This document shows, piece by piece, positions 8,696 to 19,677 of a DNA stretch of 64,000 nucleotides. The notes under the pieces were generated by a model. It was not told where the DNA came from, made no database searches, and saw nothing but the letters and a program-made list of their open reading frames with translations. The DNA is from an uncultured Eubacterium sp. GTDB lineage: Bacteria > Bacillota > Clostridia > Lachnospirales > Lachnospiraceae. The number at the start of each line of letters is the position of its first letter. Positions within the stretch are counted from its first letter, which is position 1. The translations under genes were made by a program, and so were the position numbers. Location: positions 1 through 64,000 of the forward strand of contig CAJUFM010000005.1 of the NCBI GenBank assembly GCA_910585745.1, written 5' to 3'.

Positions 8696-11600
8696 TTACT
8701 CATCCAGCGGAATCAATTCTTCCTCTTCGGCGAGGATTCCTTCATCCACTTCCTCTGTCATAAACAGCGCTTCGGTTTCATCCGTCATCGCTGCATCATT
8801 TTGCATACCGTCTTCATCGGTTTCATTTACAACCTCTTCTTCCAGAACCGGTTCCGGTGGATCCAGACTGTCTACCAGGTCACTGTGAAGCCCGATGTTG
8901 CGGTAACGTTTCATACCTGTTCCCGCCGGGATCAGCTTACCGATGATAACATTCTCTTTCAGACCGATCAGTGGATCTACTTTTCCTTTGATCGCTGCAT
9001 CCGTGAGCACTTTCGTCGTTTCCTGGAAAGACGCTGCTGACAGGAAAGAATTAGTAGCAAGGGAGGCTTTCGTGATACCGAGGATGATCTGCTTGCCCTC
9101 TGGCACTTCCAGTCCCTTTTCTTCCAGTTCCTCAACTTTGTCATCAAATTCCAGTGTATCTACCAGTGTGCCCGGAAGGAAATCCGAATCTCCATTGTTC
9201 TCAATCCGAACCTTCTTAAGCATCTGGCGGACGATCACTTCGATATGCTTGTCATTGATCTCAACACCCTGCAGGCGGTAAACACGCTGCACCTCGCGGA
9301 GCATGTAATCCTGAACGGCGCGGACGCCCTTGATCTTCAGAATATCATGAGGATTGACACTACCCTCTGTCAGCTCGTCGCCTGCCTCCAGCTCCTGACC
9401 ATCCATTACTTTGATACGGGAACCATAAGGAATGAGATATGCTTTTGTCTGACCGGTCTTGTCATCACTGATGATAACTTCGCGCTTTTTCTTGGTATCT
9501 CTCAGAGTTACCGTTCCGCCAAATTCGGAAATGATCGCAAGTCCCTTTGGCTTTCTTGCCTCAAACAGCTCCTCCACACGGGGAAGACCCTGTGTGATAT
9601 CATCTCCTGCCACACCACCGGTATGGAAGGTACGCATCGTAAGCTGTGTACCCGGTTCACCGATGGACTGCGCAGCAATGATCCCCACGGCCTCGCCTAC
9701 CTGCACCGGTTCACCAGTCGCCATGTTGGAGCCGTAGCATTTCGCACAGATACCAATATGGGATTTGCAGGTAAGGATCGTACGGATCTTCACCTTCGCC
9801 TTATCTCCGGCATCGATGATCGGTTTTGTATTTACAATTCTCGCCGCACGCTTCGGTGTGATCATATGATTTGCCTTCACGATGAGGTTGCCCTCATCAT
9901 CATACATATTTTCACAGGCATAGCGCCCGGTAATTCTTTCCTCTAATGTCTCAATGACTTCTTTTCCATCCATAAAGGCACTGATCCACATACCTGGAAT
10001 TTCATCCTGACCCTCACAACAGTCTGTCTCGCGAATGATCAGATCCTGGGATACGTCAACCAGACGTCTCGTCAGATATCCGGAGTCTGCTGTACGCAGC
10101 GCTGTATCAGAAAGTCCCTTACGGGCGCCGTGAGCCGAGATAAAGTACTCCAATACGTCAAGACCCTCACGGAAATTTGACTTGATGGGAAGCTCGATGG
10201 TACGTCCTGATGTATCGGCCATCAGTCCACGCATTCCGGCAAGCTGCTTGATCTGCTTGTCAGATCCACGGGCTCCGGAGTCCGCCATCATAAAGATATT
10301 GTTATATTTATCCAGGCCTGTCAGAAGTGCCTCTGTGATATCGTCATCGGCATTCTTCCAGGTCTCAATAACTGCCTTGTAGCGCTCTTCCTCGGTGAGA
10401 AGTCCACGCCGGAAATTCCTGGAGATGTCCTCCACTGTCGCCTCTGCATCTGCAAGAATTTTCTTTTTAGCTTCTGGAACTTCCATATCCGAGATGGATA
10501 CTGTCATCGCAGCCCTGGTGGAGAATTTATACCCCAGCGACTTGATGGCATCCAGCGTCTCCGCCGTTCTCGTAGCGCCATGGTTATTGATACATTTCTC
10601 AAGAATCTGCTTCAGCTGTTTTTTTCCTACGTGGAAATCCACCTCCAGCTTCAGGAAATTCTCGTCCTTTTCACGGTCCACAAATCCGAGATCCTGGGTA
10701 ATGATCTCATTGAAAATAAACCGTCCGAGGGTGGACTCGATGATCCGGGTCTCCTTCTCGCCCTTTTTATTGATACCCTCACGTCTCACTTTAATCTTGG
10801 CATGAAGGGTGATCTCATGGTTTTCATAGGCAACAATGGCCTCATTCATATTACGGAATGCTTTTCCTTCTCCCTTTGCCCCCGGTCTTTCCTGGGTCAG
10901 ATAATAGATACCAAGTACCATATCCTGGGAAGGCACTGCCACCGGACCGCCATCCGACGGTTTCAGCAGGTTGTTTGGTGAGAGCAGCAGGAAACGGCAC
11001 TCCGCCTGGGCTTCCACTGAGAGCGGAAGATGCACAGCCATCTGGTCTCCGTCAAAGTCAGCATTGAAGGCAGTACATACCAGCGGATGCAGTTTAATCG
11101 CTTTACCCTCTACCAATGTCGGCTCAAAGGCCTGAATACCGAGACGATGAAGTGTAGGAGCACGGTTCAGCATAACAGGATGCTCTTTGATCACCTGCTC
11201 TAAAATATCCCATACAGCCGGCTCCAGCTTCTCAACCATTTTTTTAGCATTCTTTATATTGTGGGCGGTTCCATTTGCCACCAATTCCTTCATTACAAAA
11301 GGCTTAAACAGCTCAATTGCCATTTCCTTCGGCAGACCGCACTGATAGATCTTGAGCTCCGGACCTACCACGATAACCGAACGTCCAGAATAATCTACAC
11401 GCTTACCAAGAAGGTTCTGACGGAAACGTCCCTGCTTACCTTTGAGCATATCCGACAGGGATTTCAGGGCACGGTTACCCGGACCTGTCACCGGACGTCC
11501 ACGGCGTCCGTTGTCAATCAGTGCATCCACTGCTTCCTGAAGCATACGTTTTTCATTTCGTACGATGATATCTGGTGCGCCCAGTTCCAGAAGTCTTTTC

Positions 11601-12424
11601 AGACGATTATTACGGTTGATGATACGACGGTACAGATCATTCATATCTGAGGTGGCAAAACGCCCGCCATCCAGCTGTACCATTGGACGAAGATCCGGCG
11701 GGATCACCGGGATCACTGTAAGGATCATCCAGTCTGGTTTGTTGCCGGACTCACGGAATGCCTCAATAACCTCAAGTCTCTTGATAATACGGGCACGCTT
11801 CTGTCCGGTGGAAGTCTTGAGATCTGTCTTCAGCTCCTTAGATTCCTCCTCCAGATCGATCCTCTGCAGCAGCTCCTGAATCGACTCTGCCCCCATTCCC
11901 ACACGGAAGGTATCACCAAAATCCTCTCTGGCTTTCTGATATTCCTGTTCGGAGAGCACCTGCTTAACCTGGACTTCCTTCACATCAGATTCCAGTACAA
12001 TATATGCTGCAAAATACAGTACTTTTTCTAATACCTTGGGGGATATATCGAGTATCAGTCCCATACGGCTTGGAATCCCTTTAAAATACCAGATATGGGA
12101 TACCGGCGCCGCCAGCTCAATATGTCCCATGCGCTCTCTGCGGACACTGGATTTGGTTACCTCCACTCCACATCGGTCGCAGACTACGCCTTTATAACGA
12201 ACCTTTTTATATTTACCACAATGACACTCCCAGTCCTTGCTTGGACCGAAAATCTTCTCGCAGAACAAACCGTCCTTTTCCGGTTTCAGAGTTCTATAGT
12301 TGATGGTTTCCGGTTTTTTTACCTCTCCTCTGGACCACTCACGAATCTTACTTGGAGAAGCTAGTTTAATCTTTATTTTATCGTATGTTAATGATTCTTG
12401 TATAACATCACTTACCTGTGGCAT
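8696..12424 (-). CDS. rpoC: DNA-directed RNA polymerase subunit beta'
   Basis: The 1242-residue protein is full length for a Firmicute beta' subunit. It shows the N-terminal zinc site ([20 protein letters not shown], near residues 68-88), the catalytic Mg motif NADFDGDQM in the middle, the second Cys cluster (DCCEGQDE and later [13 protein letters not shown]), and the bridge helix/trigger-loop region around [22 protein letters not shown] (split over about residues 925-950). The C-terminal tail after residue about 1195 is very acidic, as in relatives. It starts 18 bases after the rpoB stop and is co-transcribed with it. The protein is part of the RNA polymerase core and makes RNA from DNA. Confidence 0.99.
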   Translation of the reverse strand: MPQVSDVIQESLTYDKIKIKLASPSKIREWSRGEVKKPETINYRTLKPEKDGLFCEKIFGPSKDWECHCGKYKKVRYKGVVCDRCGVEVTKSSVRRERMGHIELAAPVSHIWYFKGIPSRMGLILDISPKVLEKVLYFAAYIVLESDVKEVQVKQVLSEQEYQKAREDFGDTFRVGMGAESIQELLQRIDLEEESKELKTDLKTSTGQKRARIIKRLEVIEAFRESGNKPDWMILTVIPVIPPDLRPMVQLDGGRFATSDMNDLYRRIINRNNRLKRLLELGAPDIIVRNEKRMLQEAVDALIDNGRRGRPVTGPGNRALKSLSDMLKGKQGRFRQNLLGKRVDYSGRSVIVVGPELKIYQCGLPKEMAIELFKPFVMKELVANGTAHNIKNAKKMVEKLEPAVWDILEQVIKEHPVMLNRAPTLHRLGIQAFEPTLVEGKAIKLHPLVCTAFNADFDGDQMAVHLPLSVEAQAECRFLLLSPNNLLKPSDGGPVAVPSQDMVLGIYYLTQERPGAKGEGKAFRNMNEAIVAYENHEITLHAKIKVRREGINKKGEKETRIIESTLGRFIFNEIITQDLGFVDREKDENFLKLEVDFHVGKKQLKQILEKCINNHGATRTAETLDAIKSLGYKFSTRAAMTVSISDMEVPEAKKKILADAEATVEDISRNFRRGLLTEEERYKAVIETWKNADDDITEALLTGLDKYNNIFMMADSGARGSDKQIKQLAGMRGLMADTSGRTIELPIKSNFREGLDVLEYFISAHGARKGLSDTALRTADSGYLTRRLVDVSQDLIIRETDCCEGQDEIPGMWISAFMDGKEVIETLEERITGRYACENMYDDEGNLIVKANHMITPKRAARIVNTKPIIDAGDKAKVKIRTILTCKSHIGICAKCYGSNMATGEPVQVGEAVGIIAAQSIGEPGTQLTMRTFHTGGVAGDDITQGLPRVEELFEARKPKGLAIISEFGGTVTLRDTKKKREVIISDDKTGQTKAYLIPYGSRIKVMDGQELEAGDELTEGSVNPHDILKIKGVRAVQDYMLREVQRVYRLQGVEINDKHIEVIVRQMLKKVRIENNGDSDFLPGTLVDTLEFDDKVEELEEKGLEVPEGKQIILGITKASLATNSFLSAASFQETTKVLTDAAIKGKVDPLIGLKENVIIGKLIPAGTGMKRYRNIGLHSDLVDSLDPPEPVLEEEVVNETDEDGMQNDAAMTDETEALFMTEEVDEGILAEEEELIPLDE

Positions 12425-12441
12425 ATTCCTTCCTCCAATTC

Positions 12442-15400
12442 TTAAAACTCTTCTGCGACTCCAATGCTGCTGTCATCATCCAGATCCTCCAGCGCAGCTT
12501 CTCTAAATCCTGCACTCTCAAAGGACTCTTCCTGAAGTTCAAACTTATCACCCTCGATCAGACCGGATACATCTTCCACAGTACCTTCCTCTACGGTCTC
12601 TGTCATCTGGATCTCTTCACCATTCTCATCCAGAACAGTTACATCCAGTGCCAGGGACTGAAGTTCCTTCAAAAGTACCTTGAAGGATTCCGGAATTCCC
12701 GGATCGGAAATGTTATCTCCTTTGATGATCGCCTCATAGGTCTTCACACGTCCAACCACATCATCGGATTTGACAGTAAGAATCTCCTGGAGTGTATAAG
12801 CGGCACCATATGCCTCCAGAGCCCAAACCTCCATCTCTCCAAAACGCTGTCCTCCGAACTGCGCCTTACCACCCAGCGGCTGCTGGGTAACCAGGGAGTA
12901 TGGTCCGGTGGAACGGGCATGGATCTTATCGTCCACCAAATGATGAAGCTTGAGGTAATGCATGAATCCAATGGTTACCTCTCCATCAAAGAATTCTCCA
13001 GTCCGGCCGTCACGAAGCTGAACCTTTCCGTCTTCCTTGATCGGCACTCCTGCCCATTCTTTGCGGTATTCCTCATTTTCAAGAAGGAATTTCATAACTT
13101 CCGGATCAAGAATGTCTTTATATTTCTCTTCAAACTCATCCAGCGGAGTATTGACATAATCGTTGGCGAGCTTGAGTGTATCCATAATATCAATCTCATT
13201 GGCCCCGTCAAATACCGGCGTCGCCACATTAAAGCCCAGTGCCTTGGCTGCAAGGCTCAGATGAATCTCCAGCACCTGTCCAATGTTCATTCGGGAAGGC
13301 ACACCCAGCGGATTCAATACGATATCCAGGGGACGTCCATTTGGTAGAAATGGCATATCCTCTACCGGAAGCACACGGGAAACCACACCCTTATTTCCGT
13401 GACGTCCTGCCATCTTATCTCCTACCTGGATCTTTCTCTTCTGTGCAATATAGATACGGACAGTCTTATTGACACCTGGTGAAAGTTCATCTCCATTATC
13501 CCTGGTAAATACCTTGGCATCCACAACAATACCAAACTCACCGTGAGGAACACGCAGGGAAGTATCTCTTACCTCTCTGGCTTTTTCTCCGAAGATCGCG
13601 CGAAGAAGTCTCTCTTCTGCAGTCAGCTCTGTCTCACCCTTTGGTGTCACCTTACCCACAAGGATGTCACCGGCACGAACCTCTGCACCAATACGGATAA
13701 TACCCTGTTCGTTCAGGTCTTTCAATGCGTCGTCGCCGACTCCCGGAACATCTCTGGTAATCTCCTCCGGTCCCAGCTTGGTGTCTCTCGCCTCCGTCTC
13801 ATATTCGGTGATATGAACAGAAGTATAAACGTCCTCCTGAACCAGCCGCTCACTCAAAAGTACGGCATCCTCGTAGTTGTAACCCTCCCATGTCATAAAC
13901 CCGATCAGAGGGTTCTTTCCGAGAGCAATCTCCCCGCCGGAAGTAGAAGGACCGTCAGCGATAACCTGTCCTTTCTCAACTTCGTCTCCTTTAGAAACGA
14001 TCGGTCTCTGGTTCATACAGGTTCCCTGGTTACTGCGGACAAATTTAGCAAGCTTGTATTCATCTTTATTTCCATCTTTTTTCTTAATGAGAATACGGTT
14101 TGATTCAGCGCGCTCTACGATACCGCCTTCTTCTGCCACCACACAGTTTCCGGAGTCCACTGCCGCTTTCATCTCCATACCTGTTCCCACAGCGGGTGCC
14201 TCAGTCACAAGAAGGGGAACTGCCTGACGCTGCATGTTGGAACCCATCAGGGCACGGTTCGCATCGTCATTCTCCAGGAATGGGATCATCGCTGTCGCCA
14301 CGGAAAATACCATCTTAGGCGACACATCCATATAATCAATCTTATTTCTCTGGAACTCAGAAGTTTCCTCCCTGTAACGTCCCGAAATATTTTTACGCAC
14401 GAAATGTCCATCCTCATCCAACGCCTCATTCGCCTGCGCCACATGATATCTGTCCTCTTCGTCTGCAGTCATATATACAACTTCATCGGTAACCATCGGA
14501 TTATCCGGGTCACTCTTATCCACTTTGCGGTAAGGCGCCTCTACAAATCCGTACTCGTTAATTCTCGCATAAGAAGCAAGAGAATTGATCAGACCGATGT
14601 TCGGACCTTCTGGTGTCTCGATAGGACACATTCTTCCATAGTGGGAATAATGCACGTCACGCACCTCAAATCCAGCACGGTCTCTGGAAAGACCACCCGG
14701 CCCCAGGGCGGAAAGACGTCTCTTATGGGTCAGCTCAGACAATGGATTGTTCTGATCCATAAACTGTGACAGCTGGGAACTTCCAAAAAACTCCTTAACA
14801 GCTGCCGTCACCGGCTTAATATTAATCAGCGACTGGGCAGAGATCGTAGCCACATCCTGTGTCGTCATACGCTCGCGAACCACTCTCTCCATACGGGACA
14901 GACCGATACGGTACTGATTCTGGAGAAGTTCTCCCACCGCACGGATACGCCGGTTGCCCAGATGGTCAATATCATCGTCATTTCCCACACCATACTCAAG
15001 ATGCATGTTATAATTGATCGAAGCAAAAATGTCTTCTTTTGTAATATGTTTCGGTATTAAATCTGCTATGTTCTTTTTGATTGCTTCGTATCTTTCCTCT
15101 TCTGTCGTATACGCATCCAAAATCTCTTTCAGACGTGGATAGTATACCTCTTCTGTCACACCTAACGCTTTTTTATCTGCATTTGGTAAAAATGCATGTA
15201 AATCAACCATCATATTGGAGAGTATTTTTACAACCCGCTCCTCTGTCTGTATCATCACAAAAGGAACCGCTGTGTTCTGGATCTCTGTCGCCTTTTCCTC
15301 AGAGATTACCGTTCCTGCTTCCGCCACAACTTCACCTGTCATCACATCTACCACATCTTCTGCCAGGGTAAATCCAGTAATACGGTTGCGGAAGGCAAGT

Positions 15401-16245
15401 TTTTTATTGAATTTATAACGTCCAACCTTCGCAAGATCATAACGTCTCACATCAAAAAACATACTGTTAATGAGACTTTCCGCACTGTCAACAGACAAAG
15501 GCTCACCTGGACGAAGTTTTTTATACAGCTCCAGAAGACCGTCCTGATAATTTTCAGAGGCATCTTTGGCAAAGCTGGCAACGATCTTTGGCTCCTCACC
15601 AAAGAGATCAAGGATCTCCTGATTGGTCCCCACACCAAGAGCGCGGATCAGCACCGTGATCGGCACCTTACGGTTACGGTCTACGCGCACATAGAAAATA
15701 TCATTGGAGTCCGTCTCATATTCCAGCCATGCACCACGATTTGGAATGACCGTGGAAGAATACAGTTCCTTACCAATTTTATCATGAGCAATTCCGTAAT
15801 AAATACCAGGAGAACGAACGAGCTGGCTTACAATAACACGCTCCGCACCATTGATCACAAAGGTTCCCGTAGCGGTCATAAGCGGCAGATCACCCATGAA
15901 AATATCATGCTCACTGATTTCTTCTGTTTCTTTATTGTGAAGTCTTACCTTCACCTTCAGCGGAGCAGCGTATGTGGCATCCCGTTCCTTACAGGCCTCA
16001 ATAGAATATTTCACATCATCTCTGCACAGCTCGAAACTTACAAATTCAAGGCTGAGATTCCCGTTGTAATCTGAAATCGGGGAAATATCACGAAAAACTT
16101 CATTTAAACCTTCTTCCAAAAACCATTTGTATGAATCTGTCTGAACCGCAATGAGGTTTGGCATCTCCAATACTTCTTTTTGCTTTGAGTAACTCATTCT
16201 GACGCCTTTGCCCACTTTGACAGGACGTATTCTGTTTTTCTCCAT
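12442..16245 (-). CDS. rpoB: DNA-directed RNA polymerase subunit beta
   Basis: The 1267-residue protein begins at ATG 16245 ([11 protein letters not shown]), with AAGGAG 11 bases upstream; a GTG four codons earlier overlaps that site and is less likely. The rifampicin pocket reads [20 protein letters not shown] then [13 protein letters not shown], with the usual Asp, His and Ser residues, so it looks drug-sensitive in type. The conserved [12 protein letters not shown] and the C-terminal [20 protein letters not shown] motifs are present. It forms the catalytic core with beta'. A consensus promoter lies about 95 bases upstream. Confidence 0.99.
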   Translation of the reverse strand: MEKNRIRPVKVGKGVRMSYSKQKEVLEMPNLIAVQTDSYKWFLEEGLNEVFRDISPISDYNGNLSLEFVSFELCRDDVKYSIEACKERDATYAAPLKVKVRLHNKETEEISEHDIFMGDLPLMTATGTFVINGAERVIVSQLVRSPGIYYGIAHDKIGKELYSSTVIPNRGAWLEYETDSNDIFYVRVDRNRKVPITVLIRALGVGTNQEILDLFGEEPKIVASFAKDASENYQDGLLELYKKLRPGEPLSVDSAESLINSMFFDVRRYDLAKVGRYKFNKKLAFRNRITGFTLAEDVVDVMTGEVVAEAGTVISEEKATEIQNTAVPFVMIQTEERVVKILSNMMVDLHAFLPNADKKALGVTEEVYYPRLKEILDAYTTEEERYEAIKKNIADLIPKHITKEDIFASINYNMHLEYGVGNDDDIDHLGNRRIRAVGELLQNQYRIGLSRMERVVRERMTTQDVATISAQSLINIKPVTAAVKEFFGSSQLSQFMDQNNPLSELTHKRRLSALGPGGLSRDRAGFEVRDVHYSHYGRMCPIETPEGPNIGLINSLASYARINEYGFVEAPYRKVDKSDPDNPMVTDEVVYMTADEEDRYHVAQANEALDEDGHFVRKNISGRYREETSEFQRNKIDYMDVSPKMVFSVATAMIPFLENDDANRALMGSNMQRQAVPLLVTEAPAVGTGMEMKAAVDSGNCVVAEEGGIVERAESNRILIKKKDGNKDEYKLAKFVRSNQGTCMNQRPIVSKGDEVEKGQVIADGPSTSGGEIALGKNPLIGFMTWEGYNYEDAVLLSERLVQEDVYTSVHITEYETEARDTKLGPEEITRDVPGVGDDALKDLNEQGIIRIGAEVRAGDILVGKVTPKGETELTAEERLLRAIFGEKAREVRDTSLRVPHGEFGIVVDAKVFTRDNGDELSPGVNKTVRIYIAQKRKIQVGDKMAGRHGNKGVVSRVLPVEDMPFLPNGRPLDIVLNPLGVPSRMNIGQVLEIHLSLAAKALGFNVATPVFDGANEIDIMDTLKLANDYVNTPLDEFEEKYKDILDPEVMKFLLENEEYRKEWAGVPIKEDGKVQLRDGRTGEFFDGEVTIGFMHYLKLHHLVDDKIHARSTGPYSLVTQQPLGGKAQFGGQRFGEMEVWALEAYGAAYTLQEILTVKSDDVVGRVKTYEAIIKGDNISDPGIPESFKVLLKELQSLALDVTVLDENGEEIQMTETVEEGTVEDVSGLIEGDKFELQEESFESAGFREAALEDLDDDSSIGVAEEF

Positions 16246-16339
16246 TGATGATTTCACTCCTTGTTTTTTTTACAGAACTGTGCTATAATAAATCTACATA
16301 GGGCTAATACTCCTAATTTACCACAATACTGTATATTCC

Positions 16340-16368
16340 ATCTTACCACAGTTGTAGAGCGGTGTCAA
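16340..16368 (-). promoter_or_regulatory. rpoB: Sigma-A type promoter of rpoBC
   Basis: On the minus strand TTGACA (16368-16363) is followed after exactly 17 bases by TAAGAT (16345-16340). The transcript would start near 16333 and have an untranslated leader of about 85-90 bases before rpoB. Confidence 0.75.
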
Positions 16369-16411
16369 TATAAAATTGGCACTTTTTTTGTATTTAGAAA
16401 AGTTAAGCAGA

Positions 16412-16545
16412 AATGAAAAAAACCACAGCAGAAAGAGTGCGAAGCACTCCCCCCACGAGACCAGGCATCGGGCAAATTTATTTGCACCGATGCCTGGTCC
16501 TGTGGGGGACATACTCCCGTATTTTCTGCTGTGGTTTTTTCTCTT
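16412..16545. repeat. Long palindromic element (about 130 bases)
   Basis: Outer arms AAAAAACCACAGCAGAAA and TTTTCTGCTGTGGTTTTTT enclose an inner, almost perfect stem of about 28 pairs: left arm from CCCCCACG over ACCAGGCATCGG to GCAAAT, right arm from ATTTGC over CCGATGCCTGGT to TGTGGGGG. A small AGTGC/GCACT hairpin sits in the left side. The right half recurs at 17761-17836 and the outer arm recurs at the tRNA-Arg terminator (36273-36314), so it looks like a mobile or repeated structural element. Two more tiny hairpins (GGCGG/CCGCC at 16578-16592, GAGC/GCTC at 16599-16610) follow. No gene is seen from 16369 to 16671. Confidence 0.7.
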
Positions 16546-16671
16546 CTCTATTTAACGCTCAACCCAAGTGAGATGCAGGCGGCCTGCCCGCCAGAATCGA
16601 GCTTGTGCTCGCCATTTTGACCGATTGTACAAAAATCTGCAATGAAATCCGACAGGGTCAGGCCACAAGCA

Positions 16672-17461
16672 TTATACTGCTTGCAATTCCTTCTTCAATT
16701 CTAACACCTGTTCCAGAGTGAGTCCGGAATACATTGCAACTTTTTCCAACGGCAAATCTCCATCTTCTATCATTCTCATTGCTGAATCTATTTTTTCCTG
16801 TTCCACACCCTGCTCATATTTTTCCTGATAATTCATCTGCAATGTCATATAATCCAACCTCCATTTCTCATTCTTTCTGACGGACTTTACTGCTTCATCT
16901 AATTCTCTGGTAAAGTCATCCTCTGGCTCTTTACCATCAATCAAAATCAAGTAGCTTTTTCATTTCCGGAGTGACATCATCCATTGTGCCCTTCGTATTT
17001 AAAATAATCTTCGTTGTATCGTCTCCAAGACCTAACTCTGGATTTTGGATACAGCGATTTTCAAAAGTATAGATATGCCGTCCTTCTCCAAACAAATCAA
17101 AGGTACATACAAAGATGACAAAACTGCGTTTCAAGTTTTTGTAATTATCCCCCTTTTCCAAAATATTCAGATCTATCATTCCTTGATAATATCTTGTTCG
17201 CTTAGGAAGATTTCTATTCTCTGTGGTCTGCATTTCAATATTATAAACAGTTTCTTTCCCATCCTCCACATAGATATCCAGACGTACACTTTTCGCATCT
17301 GCAGAAATGTCTATCGTCTCCTGCGACTTGGGATATTAAATGCGGGATATCTTGATACCGAGTATCCGTTCCAAGAAAGGCTTGCAAAACTTCGGATTTC
17401 TCATGATAACACTAAACATAAAATCATCCTTGATTTGCAGTTTTTCAAAAGCTTTCTCCAT
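16672..17461 (-). pseudogene. Decayed Rpn-family PD-(D/E)XK nuclease/transposase-like gene
   Basis: Read from ATG 17461 the product begins MEKAFEKLQIKDDFMFSVIM, typical of Rpn (PF12784) proteins. An in-frame TAA replaces codon 42 (17338-17336), where relatives usually have Glu or a similar residue. The same frame then continues with RLDIYVEDGKETVYNIEMQ, which holds the Asp and Glu-x-Gln active-site residues, and stops at 16937 because of a one-base shift. Homology resumes in the next frame (DGKEPEDDFTRELDEAV) and runs to the stop at 16672, with the usual C-terminal helical tail (LTLEQVLELKKEL). One nonsense change and one frameshift make it a pseudogene. Intact relatives promote RecA-independent recombination. 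Confidence 0.75.
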
Positions 17462-17613
17462 TATGACGCTCCTTCTTTTTCTTTATTTTTATTATAATAT
17501 GCGCCTGTGTGGTTGGCAAGGGTAGATTTTTACCAGTACAAATTTTTAATCTTAACAACATCACTTCCTCTTTACCCGAGGCAAATATCCATGATATCTG
17601 CAAACTATAAACT

Positions 17614-17748
17614 CTAACGCTTCAAATGAATACTCCTCAAAGCTAAAAGCTCTCCTTCATATTGCTGCACAACAAACTCTACATTTTCTTTCAATTTTTC
17701 AAAGAATTCTGGTGTGTCAAATGAAACTCCTTCACCAACTTTATTCAT
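17614..17748 (-). CDS. Small ORF or gene remnant, 44 residues
   Basis: A frame from ATG 17748 to TAG 17614 encodes MNKVGEGVSFDTPEFFEKLK, then a stretch with ENVEFVVQQYEGELLALRS. Codon use looks natural and GGAG is not placed well before the ATG. It may be the 3' end of a lost gene rather than a real peptide. It sits between the decayed Rpn gene and the half palindrome. The rest of 17462-17833 shows no gene. Confidence 0.25.
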   Translation of the reverse strand: MNKVGEGVSFDTPEFFEKLKENVEFVVQQYEGELLALRSIHLKR

Positions 17749-17760
17749 AGCATAAACGCC

Positions 17761-17836
17761 TGGGCAAATTCATTTGCATCGATGCCTGGTCCTGTGGGGG
17801 ACGTACTCCCGTATTTTCTGCCCTGGTTTTCCCCTA
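17761..17836. repeat. Half copy of the 16.4-kb palindromic element
   Basis: This stretch repeats the loop and right arm of the element at 16412-16545 (GATGCCTGGTCCTGTGGGGG, then ACTCCCGTATTTTCTG and CTGGTTTT) with a few changes, but lacks the left arm. It overlaps the last bases of the AAA-ATPase gene that ends at 17834. With the full copy it brackets the Rpn pseudogene. Confidence 0.65.
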
Positions 17837-19519
17837 CTTTCTCACCATACACTCTTTCCGGTAAAAGCTCACACCGTATTTTTTTATATTGTCATACCCT
17901 TCGGCACGAAGTTCTGCCTCATAATCCATTTCCTCGACCTGTTTCAATGCCTTATTACACTCTTGTTCCATTCCCTGAAAACTGTCCGACACTTTTAATT
18001 CCAGTATGACGGCAGCCCCCCGGACAGATGGTGTTTTTAATAGGATATCCGGACGCCCGGTCCCACTTTCACGATTTGACACAACAAGGTATTTCCCGGC
18101 TCCTTTCAAAATACCTGCCAGAAAACCATGATAATAATTCTCAGCATAGTCATAAAAACTAATCGTATCTAAAAGTTGTTTAGAAATAAATGTTTCAATC
18201 TTCTCACAATCCCCCTTTTCCAAAGCAAAAATTAATTCTGAGCGCTCCAGATTCTTAACTCTTTTATCAAACCATGTAAGAATCGTTCTCTTATAAATCG
18301 TGCGGATTTCCGTATTCGGAATCATAAGTTTCATATAATTTGTATCATCCTCAAGACTTCCGCCGCCAGCCTTTAGATAGCCGGTAAAATAAAGAAAGTT
18401 CCAAAGATTATCCTGCGAATCATAAATTGAATCATAGGTGATATCTTCATACACTGGTTTTTTGATCGTCCCTCCAGCAATCAGCTTTTCAATTTCCTGA
18501 CGCACCTCTGAATCCGCATTCTCTACCAGTTCTTTAACAATACTGTTGGAAGAAGTATTAGACCAATACGGTCTAGGAAATGCATCCTGGTTTGCTAGAG
18601 AAACCTTTACATAATTTAAAATACTCCAGGGATTATAAATATCTATTTCCCCAAAGCGGTAACCATCATACCAGTTTTTTACCTCAGCAAATTTATCTTT
18701 CAGACCATAAAAGGAAAGAACCTCCATCACCTCTTTTTCTGTAAACCCAAAACTGTCAGCATACCACGGATTCAAAATGGAGTATATCTCCAAATTATTT
18801 AATCCAGTAAAAATACTCTCACGACTGATCCGCAGGCACCCTGTTATGACAGAGAATTCCAAATCAGGATTTGTTTTTAACGCCGATTCAAACAGGGAGC
18901 GGATAAAACCTGTCATTTCTTCATAAAAACCTTCAAAATAAGCATTTTCCAGAGGAACATCGTATTCATCCAGCAATATAATCGTCCGTTTTCCATGATA
19001 TTTCGCAAGACAAGATGATAAAAAATCCAGTGCCTTTGCATATTCCACATCCTGCGCCTTCTGATTCATTACCGCCCTAAACCGCTTTTTATCATTTTCA
19101 GAAATTCCTTCCCAGGACAGAATATATGCGTGGCGTTTATATTCCTTCGCAATCTCATCCACAAGACTGGCAACCGCCATCTCAAATGTCGGCTGCTTGG
19201 CAGCTTTCAATGACAAATTGATCACCGGATATCTTCCCTGCTGATCCATGTACTCCCCGCCACATGCCGCAATGTCTAATCCATCAAATAAATAAGCGTT
19301 TTCAATTTTCTCTCCATTTTCATTCAGTTCTTCTTCAAAAAATCTCCTTATCATACTAAGATTTAATGTTTTCCCAAAACGCCTTGGTCGTGTAAATAAA
19401 TTAACGCTTCCCATATTATCAATTAAATTTTTAATCATGAATGACTTGTCAACATAGTACATATTTCCATCGATAATTCGCTTAAAATCTTCAAAACCAA
19501 TCGGCACTGACTTTTTCAA
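17834..19519 (-). CDS. AAA-ATPase-like protein with C-terminal PD-(D/E)XK nuclease domain
   Basis: The 561-residue product most likely starts at TTG 19519 (KKSVPIGFEDFK), with AAGG 8 bases before it; a GTG at 19528 lies inside that site. Residues about 1-280 match the AAA-ATPase_like family (PF09820): YYVDKSFMIKNLID, the P-loop-like TRPRRFGKTLNLSM near residue 45, and TIILLDEYDVPL as Walker B near 175. The C-terminal part matches DUF1703 (PF08011) with GRPDILL then VILELKVS, the Asp and Glu-x-Lys of a nuclease. These proteins are common in many copies in gut Clostridia and Bacteroidetes; their role is unknown, perhaps mobile or toxin-like. Confidence 0.85.
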   Translation of the reverse strand: MKKSVPIGFEDFKRIIDGNMYYVDKSFMIKNLIDNMGSVNLFTRPRRFGKTLNLSMIRRFFEEELNENGEKIENAYLFDGLDIAACGGEYMDQQGRYPVINLSLKAAKQPTFEMAVASLVDEIAKEYKRHAYILSWEGISENDKKRFRAVMNQKAQDVEYAKALDFLSSCLAKYHGKRTIILLDEYDVPLENAYFEGFYEEMTGFIRSLFESALKTNPDLEFSVITGCLRISRESIFTGLNNLEIYSILNPWYADSFGFTEKEVMEVLSFYGLKDKFAEVKNWYDGYRFGEIDIYNPWSILNYVKVSLANQDAFPRPYWSNTSSNSIVKELVENADSEVRQEIEKLIAGGTIKKPVYEDITYDSIYDSQDNLWNFLYFTGYLKAGGGSLEDDTNYMKLMIPNTEIRTIYKRTILTWFDKRVKNLERSELIFALEKGDCEKIETFISKQLLDTISFYDYAENYYHGFLAGILKGAGKYLVVSNRESGTGRPDILLKTPSVRGAAVILELKVSDSFQGMEQECNKALKQVEEMDYEAELRAEGYDNIKKYGVSFYRKECMVRK

Positions 19520-19677
19520 AATAATCACCTTCTCTCTTCCGCCAGCTATAATCTTTATTTAAAAGTTATCTTATCATATCTTCTCAAAAATGCAAAGGAA
19601 ATCCACGGTTTCTTCTTTCATATTTCCAACTTTCATCCATATAATATATCAATTGCTCTGCCCCTGGGGTGACCCTT

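Noticed and set aside
12418..13347. Long plus-strand ORF (309 codons) opposite rpoB
   Set aside because: It lies antisense inside the strongly conserved rpoB gene and has no ribosome site; it is a frame shadow.
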